From NCBI GenBank assembly GCA_017510065.1, contig JAFWOB010000190.1:1-64000 (forward strand): 64,000 bases of DNA, read 5' to 3'. Under the pieces are notes generated by a model. It saw only the letters and a program-made list of their open reading frames with translations. It was not told where the DNA came from and did not search any database. This document shows, one piece after another, positions 1 to 7,604 of the stretch (within the stretch, counting starts at the first letter, position 1; every line of letters starts with the position of its first letter). The DNA is from Parasporobacterium sp. (lineage in GTDB: Bacteria; Bacillota; Clostridia; Lachnospirales; Lachnospiraceae). The translations under genes and the position numbers were made by a program.

Positions 1-1326
1 GACATTTTCCAGCCAGTCGCCGAAGCGGCCTTTGCCGATGCTTTCCGGGATCCAGTTGACGGTATTGTTGTTGCGGATCAGATCGTCCTTGACCGCTGTC
101 ATCTTGATGAACCAGCTCTCGCGGGCATAATAGATCAGCGGCGTGTCGCATCTCCAGCAGAAGGGATAGCTGTGCTCTGCCATCGGCGCGGCGAACAGGC
201 GGCCGGATTCCTTCAGGGCATCCAGGATCATACCGTCGGCTTTCTTGACGAAAACGCCTTCCCACGGGGTCTCTTTGGTCATGCAGCCCTTGCTGTCCAC
301 GTACTGCACGAAGGGCAGACCGTATTTGCGTCCTACCCGGGAGTCATCTTCACCGAAAGCAGGGGCAATATGAACGATACCGGTACCGTCATCCATGGTG
401 ACGTAGCCGTCGCAGACCACATAGTGGCATTTTTCCTTTACGCCGGAGTAGTCCACGTTGTCAAACAGCGGATGGTACTCTTTGTACTCCAGCTCCTGGC
501 CTTTGTATTTCTTGATAATGACGTAGTCTTCTCCCAGTACCTTGTCCAGAAGAGCTTCCGCCATATAATAGAACTCGTCTCCCTTCTGCACCTTCACATA
601 GGTCTCCTCCGGATTCACGCAGAGAGCCGTATTGGAAGGCAGCGTCCATGGCGTTGTCGTCCATGCCAGGAAATACGCGTTTTCCCCGGATACTTTGAAC
701 TTGACGACAGCGGTTCTTTCCTTAATATCTTTATAGCCCTGGGCCACTTCGTGGCTGGACAGGGGCGTTCCGCACCGCGGGCAGTAAGGAACGATCTTGT
801 ACCCTTTATACAGAAGGCCCTTTTCCCAGATCTGCTTCAGAGACCACCAGACGGACTCAATATAATCATTTTCATAAGTGACATAGGGATGTTCCATATC
901 AGCCCAGAAACCGACGGTGTTGCTGAACTCTTCCCACATGCCTTTATATTTCCATACGCTTTCCTTGCACTTCTGGATGAACGGTGCCAGGCCGTACTGT
1001 TCGATCTGCTCCTTGCCGTCGAGGCCCAGCATTTTCTCTACTTCGATCTCCACCGGCAGGCCGTGGGTATCCCATCCCGCTTTTCTGGGCACTTCATAGC
1101 CTTTCATGGTCCAGAATCTGGGAACCAGGTCCTTGATGACACGGGTGAGTACATGGCCGATGTGGGGCTTGCCGTTTGCCGTCGGAGGTCCGTCATAGAA
1201 CATATACTGGGGGCCGTTTGCCCGTTCCCTCATGCTCTTTTCAAAGATCTCCTTGTCTTTCCAGAACTGCTCGATCTTTTTTTCCCTTTCGGTGAAATTC
1301 AGATCCGTAAATACTTTCTCGTACAA
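1..1326 (-). CDS. ileS: Isoleucyl-tRNA synthetase, N-terminal 442 residues (3' part outside window)
   Basis: Charges tRNA-Ile with isoleucine in the cytoplasm. The minus-strand frame stays open from the window edge to a TTG start at 1326, with GAGGAGG just upstream (1331-1338). The visible protein carries PTANGKPHIGHV, with the class I HIGH motif at residues 55-58, then WTTTPWTLPSNTA of the CP1 editing domain and the Cys-rich YCPRCGTPLS segment. The KMSKS loop and anticodon-binding domain lie beyond position 1; the family is usually about 1040 residues, so over half is missing here. It diverges from plsC. No T-box leader is seen, although ileS in Firmicutes often has one. Confidence 0.95.
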   Translation of the reverse strand, partial: MYEKVFTDLNFTEREKKIEQFWKDKEIFEKSMRERANGPQYMFYDGPPTANGKPHIGHVLTRVIKDLVPRFWTMKGYEVPRKAGWDTHGLPVEIEVEKMLGLDGKEQIEQYGLAPFIQKCKESVWKYKGMWEEFSNTVGFWADMEHPYVTYENDYIESVWWSLKQIWEKGLLYKGYKIVPYCPRCGTPLSSHEVAQGYKDIKERTAVVKFKVSGENAYFLAWTTTPWTLPSNTALCVNPEETYVKVQKGDEFYYMAEALLDKVLGEDYVIIKKYKGQELEYKEYHPLFDNVDYSGVKEKCHYVVCDGYVTMDDGTGIVHIAPAFGEDDSRVGRKYGLPFVQYVDSKGCMTKETPWEGVFVKKADGMILDALKESGRLFAAPMAEHSYPFCWRCDTPLIYYARESWFIKMTAVKDDLIRNNNTVNWIPESIGKGRFGDWLENV

Positions 1327-1339
1327 TTTGTCCTCCTCT

Positions 1340-1366
1340 CCCCATGGCTTTCTCGTCACCATGGAG
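1340..1366 (-). promoter_or_regulatory. Hairpin just upstream of the ileS ribosome binding site
   Basis: On the minus strand CTCCATGG (1366-1359) can pair with CCATGGGG (1347-1340) across an 11-nt loop. The stem ends a few bases before the GAGGAGG site of ileS. It could affect ribosome access or mRNA stability. There is no T-tract, so it does not look like a terminator. Confidence 0.35.
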
Positions 1367-1440
1367 TGGTACTTGTCTTAAGGCTCGTTCCGGCTGTTTC
1401 GGCCGACGGCCTTATCTGTGATTTCCAACACGTGCATGCT

Positions 1441-1469
1441 ATTTTAGCAAAGATGCCGTATTTCCGCAA
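1441..1469 (-). promoter_or_regulatory. Sigma-A type promoter of ileS
   Basis: Minus strand: -35 TTGCGG (1469-1464), exact 17-bp spacer, -10 TAAAAT (1446-1441). The predicted start near 1434 gives a leader of about 108 nt ahead of the TTG start. Confidence 0.7.
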
Positions 1470-1540
1470 TATGACATTGTATTTTCCGGAAAAGATCCGA
1501 TATGTTTCCAATGGGATCTGTAAGCCTGTTCGCCCTGCTC

Positions 1541-1569
1541 TTGCACAACAGTATGGCAGATGATAAAAT
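1541..1569 (+). promoter_or_regulatory. Sigma-A type promoter of plsC-murI
   Basis: Plus strand: -35 TTGCAC (1541-1546), 17-bp spacer, -10 TAAAAT (1564-1569). Transcription would begin about 1575-1577, only 2-4 nt ahead of the plsC ATG at 1579, leaving no room for a Shine-Dalgarno site. Confidence 0.7.
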
Positions 1570-1578
1570 GTATACACT

Positions 1579-2319
1579 ATGTTCAGATTAATATTATTCG
1601 GCATCGGCGCACTGATCATCGCCCTTGCTACGATCATTTGCTATCCGTTGTATCGGATCATAAGAAAAATCAACCGCAAAAAGGGGGACTGGTTCGCCCT
1701 TCATTTTGTGCAGGCAGGATTTGCCCTGTTTGTTTTCATGTGCGGAGTCAAGGTCACTTATAAGGGGCTGGAGAATCTTCCGAAGGACGGTGAGGCCGTC
1801 CTCTTCGCCTCCAACCACAGAAGCCTCTTTGACGCCATCCTGACATACCGCGCATTTAAAGGACTCACCGGCAATCTGTCCAAGAAGGAGCTGAAATCCT
1901 ACCCCATCATCGGCTGGTGGATCGGCTCCATCTACGGCGTGCTCCTCGACCGGCATGACCGGCGTCAGGGAATGGAATGTATTCTGAAATGCATCGAGTA
2001 CATCAACAACGGCATCTCGATCCTGGCTTATCCCGAGGGCACCAGAAGCCATGTGGAAGGAGAGCTTCTGATGTTCCATAAAGGCACGTTCAAGATCGCC
2101 AAACAGCCGCTGTGCCCTGTCGTGCCCGTTGCCGTCAGCGGCACTGGTGACATATTTGACGATCACCGCCCTTATATCAAGGCGCGCAAAGCCATCGTGG
2201 AATTCTGCCCGCCCATCGACACGGCATCCCTTACGCAGGAAGAACTCGGCGAGCTGCACAACACCGTACGCGATACGATCCAGGAACGCCTGAACGTCAA
2301 TACCCCGGAGGTCATGTGA
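1579..2319 (+). CDS. plsC: 1-acyl-sn-glycerol-3-phosphate acyltransferase
   Basis: Transfers an acyl chain to lysophosphatidic acid to make phosphatidic acid at the inner face of the membrane. The 246-residue protein has an N-terminal hydrophobic stretch (about 3-25), the NHRSLFD catalytic HX4D box (His80, Asp85) and the PEGTRS phosphate-binding motif (152-157), all standard for the family. The ATG at 1579 has no recognisable ribosome binding site and sits almost on the predicted transcription start. It ends one base before murI, so the two are co-transcribed. Confidence 0.92.
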   Translation: MFRLILFGIGALIIALATIICYPLYRIIRKINRKKGDWFALHFVQAGFALFVFMCGVKVTYKGLENLPKDGEAVLFASNHRSLFDAILTYRAFKGLTGNLSKKELKSYPIIGWWIGSIYGVLLDRHDRRQGMECILKCIEYINNGISILAYPEGTRSHVEGELLMFHKGTFKIAKQPLCPVVPVAVSGTGDIFDDHRPYIKARKAIVEFCPPIDTASLTQEELGELHNTVRDTIQERLNVNTPEVM

Positions 2320-2320
2320 C

Positions 2321-3268
2321 ATGGAAAGAAACCATCTTCCCATCGGTGTATTTGATTCCGGCGTAGGCGGCCTTACGGTAGCCCGGGAGATTTTCCGGAA
2401 TCTTCCCAATGAAAAGATCATCTATTACGGCGACACTGCCCGTGTGCCTTACGGCAATAAATCTGCTGACACGATCAAGCGCTATTCCCGGCAGATCACC
2501 CGGTTCCTTCTCTCCAAAAATGTGAAGGCCATCGTGATCGCCTGCAACACGGCGTCCGCTCTGGCTCTCGACGCAGTCAGGGAAATGACGGATATTCCCG
2601 TGATCGGCGTGGTGGAGCCCGGCGCCCGCGCCGCTGTCAGCGCCACTTCTTCCGGCCGCATCGGCATCATCGGTACATCCGCGACCATCACCAGTGGACT
2701 GTACGACCGCTATATCCACGAAATGATGCCCTCCGCGCAGGTTTTCGGCAAAGCCTGCCCGCTCTTCGTCCATCTGGTGGAGGAAGGCATGCTCGATGAC
2801 AGCGTGACCGTGGAAATGATCCACCGCTATCTGGATGATCTGATCAAGACCGACAACATCGACACCCTGATCCTGGGATGCACTCACTATCCGCTGCTCC
2901 GGAGCGTGATCGCGCGGGAGATCGGCGGGGTCTTTTCCGGGTATGCCAAGGAGCTCCCGGATGCTGACAGTGCAGGGGCTGCAGATGGTTCTGCTGCGAG
3001 CGGTGCAGCGGCGGCGGAGGGCGCTGCTGACGGTATAGCCGCGGCGGAGGGCGCCGGTAAGATCACCCTGGTCAATCCCGCCTACACAACTGCCATGGAA
3101 CTCTCCCGGGTGCTGAAGGACTATGGCCTCGCCTCAGAGACTCCTGTCTCTTTCAGCGACCACCAGTTCTATGTCTCTGACGGCCCGGACAACTTCCGTG
3201 CCTTCGCTTCCGAGATCCTGGAGCTTACCATCGACGACGTCAGCCTGATGCTCACTGACCAGCTGTAG
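2321..3268 (+). CDS. murI: Glutamate racemase with an Ala/Gly-rich insertion
   Basis: Interconverts L- and D-glutamate for peptidoglycan synthesis in the cytoplasm. FDSGVGGLTV opens the protein; the two catalytic cysteines lie in ACNTASA (Cys75) and LGCTHYPLL (Cys187). It is 315 residues, longer than the usual 260-275, because of a low-complexity Ala/Gly/Asp/Glu insertion at residues 214-246 (bases 2960-3058), just after the second catalytic motif. It follows plsC by one base. Confidence 0.93.
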   Translation: MERNHLPIGVFDSGVGGLTVAREIFRNLPNEKIIYYGDTARVPYGNKSADTIKRYSRQITRFLLSKNVKAIVIACNTASALALDAVREMTDIPVIGVVEPGARAAVSATSSGRIGIIGTSATITSGLYDRYIHEMMPSAQVFGKACPLFVHLVEEGMLDDSVTVEMIHRYLDDLIKTDNIDTLILGCTHYPLLRSVIAREIGGVFSGYAKELPDADSAGAADGSAASGAAAAEGAADGIAAAEGAGKITLVNPAYTTAMELSRVLKDYGLASETPVSFSDHQFYVSDGPDNFRAFASEILELTIDDVSLMLTDQL

Positions 3269-3302
3269 TCATTTTGTGATATCGCTTAAAAGCTGCCTCT
3301 CG

Positions 3303-3630
3303 GTATACGAAGAGACAGTTTTTTTATGTTTCGTATCACGGAAAGATCGAAGAGAACATATTTTCCTGTTTTCGTATACTCGAAATATCGAAGAGAGAGA
3401 AAAACTTCTTTTTCGTATACTCGAGATATCGAAGAGAAAGAAAATCTCCTGTTTCGTATACCAAAATATCGAAGAGAGAAAAAAACTCCTGTTTCGTATA
3501 CCGGTCAGTATACGAAATCCGGAAAAAACCTTGTCTTTGATATTTTAAGTATCCGAAATCAAAAGGAATTCCTCTCTTCGATATTTCAGGTATACGAAAT
3601 CAAAAAAAATTCCTCTCTTCGATATTTTCC
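3303..3630 (+). repeat. 41-bp-period palindromic repeat array
   Basis: This fills most of the 545-bp gap between murI and the ferredoxin gene. TTCGTATAC or a one-base variant starts at 3330, 3371, 3412, 3453 and 3493. The reverse complement GTATACGAA starts at 3508, 3549 (one mismatch) and 3590. A second motif, TATCGAAGAG, follows the same rhythm (3345 variant, 3386, 3427, 3467), and its complement lies at 3533 (variant), 3574 and 3615. Spacing is 40-41 bp. The short open frames here are translations of the repeat and are not called as genes. The array could extrude as a long hairpin or be a row of protein-binding sites. Confidence 0.85.
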
Positions 3631-3730
3631 GCATAATTTTCGAAACTCAGTGCTCGACTCGCAGCAAAAAGGACGGCACCAGCAGCCCATCCAGCATCGC
3701 AAAGCGTCACCAGAATACTGCTTCGTCCTG

Positions 3731-3746
3731 TGTAGCTTATGCTACA
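3731..3746. promoter_or_regulatory. Candidate CRP/FNR-family operator
   Basis: A perfect dyad, TGTAGC-N4-GCTACA, has the 6-4-6 geometry of CRP/FNR sites. Its centre (3738.5) is 41.5 bp upstream of the start expected from the -10 box TATAAT at 3769-3774, the class II activator position. The -35 region is poor, which fits an activator-dependent promoter. The island encodes a CRP-family protein at 12093-12776. Confidence 0.55.
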
Positions 3747-3768
3747 GGTTCCTGGTCGGACCATATGT

Positions 3769-3774
3769 TATAAT
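3769..3774 (+). promoter_or_regulatory. -10 box of the first plus-strand operon of the island
   Basis: Consensus TATAAT with no good -35 hexamer 16-18 bp upstream. The 5' leader would be about 33 nt and ends in AAAGGAGG (3801-3808) before the ATG at 3814. Confidence 0.6.
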
Positions 3775-3813
3775 TCACGTAGAATTATCAATCAGCATAC
3801 AAAGGAGGTCTTT

Positions 3814-4044
3814 ATGCCACCGATCATTGATGTAAAAAAATGTAAGGCCTGCGGTTATTGTGCGGAGATCTGCCCTCTCGATGTCCTATATCTGAACAAG
3901 CAGATCCGGAAGCTGATCGTCCGATATCCGGAGGAATGCTGGCATTGCAAAGCCTGCGTAAAGGACTGTCCTGTTAATGCAATCTCCATCCGCTATCCGC
4001 TATCTCACATGATGCTTCATTTTCCAAAGGAGGGCTTGAAATGA
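3814..4044 (+). CDS. Two-cluster 4Fe-4S ferredoxin, AprB-like partner of the next gene
   Basis: A 76-residue electron carrier with two 4Fe-4S motifs, CKACGYCAEICP and CWHCKACVKDCP. The ATG at 3814 is set by AAAGGAGG seven bases upstream; earlier in-frame starts fall inside the promoter. Its stop overlaps the next ATG (ATGA), so it is translationally coupled to the flavoprotein and probably delivers electrons to it, as AprB does for AprA. The N-terminal domain of the protein at 10091 is its fused paralogue. Confidence 0.85.
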   Translation: MPPIIDVKKCKACGYCAEICPLDVLYLNKQIRKLIVRYPEECWHCKACVKDCPVNAISIRYPLSHMMLHFPKEGLK

Positions 4045-5705
4045 AAACCTACAATTGTGAGTTTCTGTGTGTCGGAGGCGGTGTCGGTGGTCTGATGGCT
4101 GCGATCGCTGCCGGAAAAAAAGGCGCGGACGTGATCATTGCAGAGAAAGCAGATACTCGTCGTTCTGGTTCCGGGGCAAATGGAAATGATCATTTCCATT
4201 GTTATATTCCCGAATGTCATGGGACAGATACAGAGCGGGTGTACCGGGAGATCGGATCTTCCTTTGATGCGGGTCCCTGGGTGGATATGGAACTGACGAA
4301 AGTCTGGATTGACCGGAGTTTTGAAGTCATCCAGATGTGGGAAGACATGGGGATCAACATGCGGCCCACCGGAGTATGGAAGTTCGAAGGCCACGGTATG
4401 CCTGGCCAGCAGCTGTACAACCTGAAATTTGACGGTGCTCTCCAGAAAAGCTGTCTGACCAGAGAAGCAAAACAGCAGGGAGCCAGGATCCTGAACCACA
4501 TCATCATCCACGATCTTCTTGCAGATAAGGATGGCCGACTGGCAGGTGCCATTGGGGTCGATATCAGTGAAGAGATCCCGGAAACCGTTATGATCCAATG
4601 CGAAGCGGTCCTTCTTGCCACCGGAATGGTATCCCGCATGTATCCGAGCATTACGCCTGCTTACATGTTCAATACCCCATGCTGTCCCGCCACAACAGGA
4701 GACGCACAGGCGATGGCATACCGGTTCGGCGCCAGACTGGTCAACATGGATATGCTCAATGGACATGCAGGGCCCAAGTATTTTGCCCGCGGCGGAAAAG
4801 GCACCTGGATCGGCGTTTCCACTGACATCCGCGGCAACACCTTTACGCCGTATAACAGCAAGCCTTCCCGGGCAACCGGTGATATCACGGCAGATGTCTG
4901 GCCGACCTGCTACCGGGACCGCCTGAAAAAAGGCAAGGGGCCAACCTTTATGAACTGTACCGAGACCTCTCCGGAGGATCTGGACTATATGCTGCATACG
5001 GCCATGGTCAGCGAAGGGATCGATTCGATCACGGATTACTGCGAGCACTACGGCATTGATCTGAGCAGTGACATGGTGGAATTCGGCACCTATCCGATCA
5101 TGATGGGACAGAGAGGCATTGAGATCGACACGCATGCCAGGACCAGTGTCCCCGGTTTATATGCCGCAGGCAACTGTACGGGAAATGTGAACGGCAGCCT
5201 GTGCGGTGCTGCTGTATTTGGTATGACTGCCGGAGAAGATGCTGCCGATTATGTAAAAAATACAAAGGACATCTCCAGGATCGACCCGGCTGATATCCAA
5301 AAGTATGAAGATCTCTACCAGGATCTGTTATCCCGTTCAGACGGCGCGCACTGGAAAGAAGCAGCATCTTCGCTCCAGAATATCATGAATGAATACGCCA
5401 GTGCAGACCAGCAAAGTGAAGACATGCTGAACGCCGGCATCGAATATATGCGTCAGTTGAAGGCAAACTGTTATAAGGAACTGGGCTGCAGCAACTCCCA
5501 CGAACTGATGCGCAGTCTGGAAGTATTGAACATGATCGATCTGTCGGAACCGATCTTTCTGTGCAGCAGAAACAGAAAAGAAACCCGCGGCCCGCATGTC
5601 AGATGTGACTATGATTTTACAGATATCACATTAAACGGGAAATTCCAGACGATCTATAAGGAAAGAAATGGTACGGTCCATATGGACTACCGGTATAAAC
5701 GCTGA
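4041..5705 (+). CDS. FAD-dependent oxidoreductase, AprA/fumarate reductase-like
   Basis: A 554-residue flavoprotein beginning with a Rossmann FAD-binding segment (CVGGGVGGLMAA, about residues 10-21) and ending with the family's second FAD motif, GLYAAGNCTG. The general fold is that of succinate dehydrogenase/fumarate reductase and adenylylsulfate reductase alpha subunits. Pairing with a small two-cluster ferredoxin favours the AprA-like branch. No heme or FMN-binding domain and no Tat or Sec signal is seen, so it should be cytoplasmic. The substrate is unknown. It overlaps the ferredoxin gene by 4 nt and is followed 23 nt later by the exporter gene. Confidence 0.8.
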   Translation: MKTYNCEFLCVGGGVGGLMAAIAAGKKGADVIIAEKADTRRSGSGANGNDHFHCYIPECHGTDTERVYREIGSSFDAGPWVDMELTKVWIDRSFEVIQMWEDMGINMRPTGVWKFEGHGMPGQQLYNLKFDGALQKSCLTREAKQQGARILNHIIIHDLLADKDGRLAGAIGVDISEEIPETVMIQCEAVLLATGMVSRMYPSITPAYMFNTPCCPATTGDAQAMAYRFGARLVNMDMLNGHAGPKYFARGGKGTWIGVSTDIRGNTFTPYNSKPSRATGDITADVWPTCYRDRLKKGKGPTFMNCTETSPEDLDYMLHTAMVSEGIDSITDYCEHYGIDLSSDMVEFGTYPIMMGQRGIEIDTHARTSVPGLYAAGNCTGNVNGSLCGAAVFGMTAGEDAADYVKNTKDISRIDPADIQKYEDLYQDLLSRSDGAHWKEAASSLQNIMNEYASADQQSEDMLNAGIEYMRQLKANCYKELGCSNSHELMRSLEVLNMIDLSEPIFLCSRNRKETRGPHVRCDYDFTDITLNGKFQTIYKERNGTVHMDYRYKR

Positions 5706-5728
5706 ACTAAAATAAATGAGGTGAAAAT

Positions 5729-6829
5729 ATGTTTCTCGGATTAAATGGATTTTCATGGAGCGTCGTACTGATCTGCGCAGTGATCGCCTTCCTGTATGTA
5801 TATATCAGCGACAGCGCGAAAGCAAAAAAGGAACGCCGGAAAATGCGTCTGTCAGGACCCCGGTATCTTGCGATCCTGTGCTGTTTCCTGATCGCGCTGG
5901 TCTCTACGATCATCAGCAAATTTGAAACCTTTATCGGATCTCCCATGCTGGCATTGATCATCGGGATCCTGATTGTCAATCTCGTGCCCGCGGATAAGAT
6001 GAGCAGTGAATTTAAGAGCGGTACCACATTTGCCGGAAAAAGCTTCCTGAGTGCCGGTATCATAGGACTTGGCGCGACCCTTGCGTTTACGGATATCTTC
6101 AGCGCCGTGTACGCCCTGCCCCTGATCATCTTCAATATCCTGCTGGCGCTGGCTGTCGGGTATCTGCTGGGACGAAAAGTGTTCCACGTCAGTTCCAATA
6201 CCTGCGCCCTGGTAAGCAGCGGCACCTGCATCTGCGGCGGGACCGCTATCGCAGCGGTTTCCCGGGTGATCCGCGCAAAAGAAGAAGAAACAGCCTACGC
6301 GATGACAGCCATCTTCCTGTTCGATCTGCTGGCATGCCTGTCTTATCCATACCTTGCACTGCAGATGGGTCTTAGTGATGTCCAGTTCGGTTTCCTGGCA
6401 GGCACCGCGATCAACGATACGTCTTCGGTCGTTGCCGCCCAGGAGACATTTGCCAACCTGAAGGGACTGGAAGGCTATGCCCTTCCCGCTGCCATCAAAG
6501 TAGTCAGAACGACGATGATCATCGTGATGGCGCTTCTGTTTTCCATTGTCACCCTCCGCAAAGACGCAGCCGCAAAGACCGCTCCCGCTGACAGCAAAAA
6601 AAGTTCCATCGGGGCTGTAGTATGGAAATCGTTCCCGAAATTCATCCTTTTCTTTATCCTGGCGGTGGGGATCAATACGATACTGGTCAATACGGTCTCC
6701 GGGACACCTTTTTACAAAGAATTGTTCAAGCCTTTCTTTTCTTTCGGCTATAAATTCTTCGTGACCATGGCGCTGGCCGGCGTCGGATTCAAGATCCGCT
6801 TCCGGGACCTGTTCACAAAAGGACTGTAG
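5729..6829 (+). CDS. YeiH-family putative sulfate exporter, interrupted by an amber stop near the C-terminus
   Basis: A polytopic membrane protein of the UPF0324/YeiH family, often annotated as putative sulfate exporters. It shows about ten hydrophobic segments, the SSGTCICGGTAIAA motif, and AGTAINDTSSVVAA. The coding frame reaches TAG at 6827-6829 directly after FTKGL, but continues in frame for 28 more codons (6830-6913) with PIALGGCVWLAL, which fits the last helix of the family, then TAA at 6914. The product is therefore shortened by about one helix unless the TAG is read through or is a sequence error. Ribosome site GAGGTGAA; probably in the operon with the flavoprotein. Confidence 0.75.
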   Translation: MFLGLNGFSWSVVLICAVIAFLYVYISDSAKAKKERRKMRLSGPRYLAILCCFLIALVSTIISKFETFIGSPMLALIIGILIVNLVPADKMSSEFKSGTTFAGKSFLSAGIIGLGATLAFTDIFSAVYALPLIIFNILLALAVGYLLGRKVFHVSSNTCALVSSGTCICGGTAIAAVSRVIRAKEEETAYAMTAIFLFDLLACLSYPYLALQMGLSDVQFGFLAGTAINDTSSVVAAQETFANLKGLEGYALPAAIKVVRTTMIIVMALLFSIVTLRKDAAAKTAPADSKKSSIGAVVWKSFPKFILFFILAVGINTILVNTVSGTPFYKELFKPFFSFGYKFFVTMALAGVGFKIRFRDLFTKGL

Positions 6830-6916
6830 CCGATCGCACTGGGAGGATGCGTCTGGCTGGCGCTGTTCCTTTCTTCCCTGGCTTTCACCCTTCTGTTTGC
6901 GGAACGGATGCTGTAA

Positions 6917-7011
6917 TGAAAGCCCATGTATGAAAGACTGTGCAATTTAGCCAAAAAATACCCTCTGGTTATATATATATGTAGAAAATACAAGATATAG
7001 TTTAAGCTGCA
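6917..7011. other. Short AT-rich intergenic stretch ahead of the TRAP operon
   Basis: Contains a run of alternating TA at 6970-6979. No gene or clear terminator seen. Confidence 0.4.
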
Positions 7012-7039
7012 TTGTGCGGACAGCGAATCGTTGTATAAT
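7012..7039 (+). promoter_or_regulatory. Sigma-A type promoter of the TRAP operon
   Basis: -35 TTGTGC (7012-7017), 16-bp spacer, -10 TATAAT (7034-7039), about 16 nt from the predicted start to the start codon region. AGGAGG follows at 7047-7052. Confidence 0.6.
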
Positions 7040-7061
7040 ACTGCTCAGGAGGTGTCTGATT

Positions 7062-7604
7062 ATGAAGACCATACCGAAAATCCTTCAGATCATCGCAAGA
7101 TTTCTATCCTATTTTTCTATTATTTCCACGGCAGTCATGGTCCTGTTATCCGTAGCGGACGTACTGGCCAGAAATTTGTTCGGGCATCCGATCACCGGAG
7201 CAACAGAGATCGTTCAGATCTTCAATGTAGGAACGATCCTGGCCATGGGCATGGGATGTCTCACCAATCAGAATGTTTCCGTCGACTTTGTGATGGATGC
7301 CATGCCGAGAGTACCGAAACATACTGTACAGATCATTGTCAATCTGATCTCCATCTGTATCTTCGGGATCATCATCTGGCGATCTGTCCTGACAGCGCTC
7401 GATTATAGCAGTAAAGGTTACGGATATACCCTTCTGAACATCCCGTACTGGCCGTTCGTGATCGTCGTCGCCATCGGTTTTCTGGGAGGTCTCATCGCAA
7501 CGATCTTTATGACCATCAATGAAGCCAGAGCGCTGAGAGGCGAAGCGCCTTATAAAGTGAAAGGGATCATGGAAGAAAAGGCCAAAGGGGAGGTACGCAA
7601 ATGA
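7062..7604 (+). CDS. dctQ: TRAP transporter small membrane subunit
   Basis: The 180-residue four-helix DctQ subunit of a tripartite ATP-independent periplasmic-type transporter. It shows SVADVLARNLFGHPITGATEIVQ, characteristic of the family. The ATG at 7062 is chosen because AGGAGG lies nine bases upstream; earlier starts overlap the promoter. Its stop overlaps the dctM start (ATGA), so the two membrane subunits are translationally coupled. Confidence 0.9.
   Translation: MKTIPKILQIIARFLSYFSIISTAVMVLLSVADVLARNLFGHPITGATEIVQIFNVGTILAMGMGCLTNQNVSVDFVMDAMPRVPKHTVQIIVNLISICIFGIIIWRSVLTALDYSSKGYGYTLLNIPYWPFVIVVAIGFLGGLIATIFMTINEARALRGEAPYKVKGIMEEKAKGEVRK

Noticed and set aside
172-1563. 463-codon open frame on the plus strand
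   Set aside because: It lies antisense to ileS, whose HIGH and editing motifs are clear on the minus strand. No ribosome site or known domain.
1327-1578. T-box riboswitch ahead of ileS
   Set aside because: No GGGTGG-type antiterminator motif, specifier loop or terminator stem could be found in the leader.
3276-3835. Two overlapping open frames of 90 and 169 codons
   Set aside because: They are translations of the 41-bp repeat array; composition is Lys/Arg/Ser repeat and no start signal is present.
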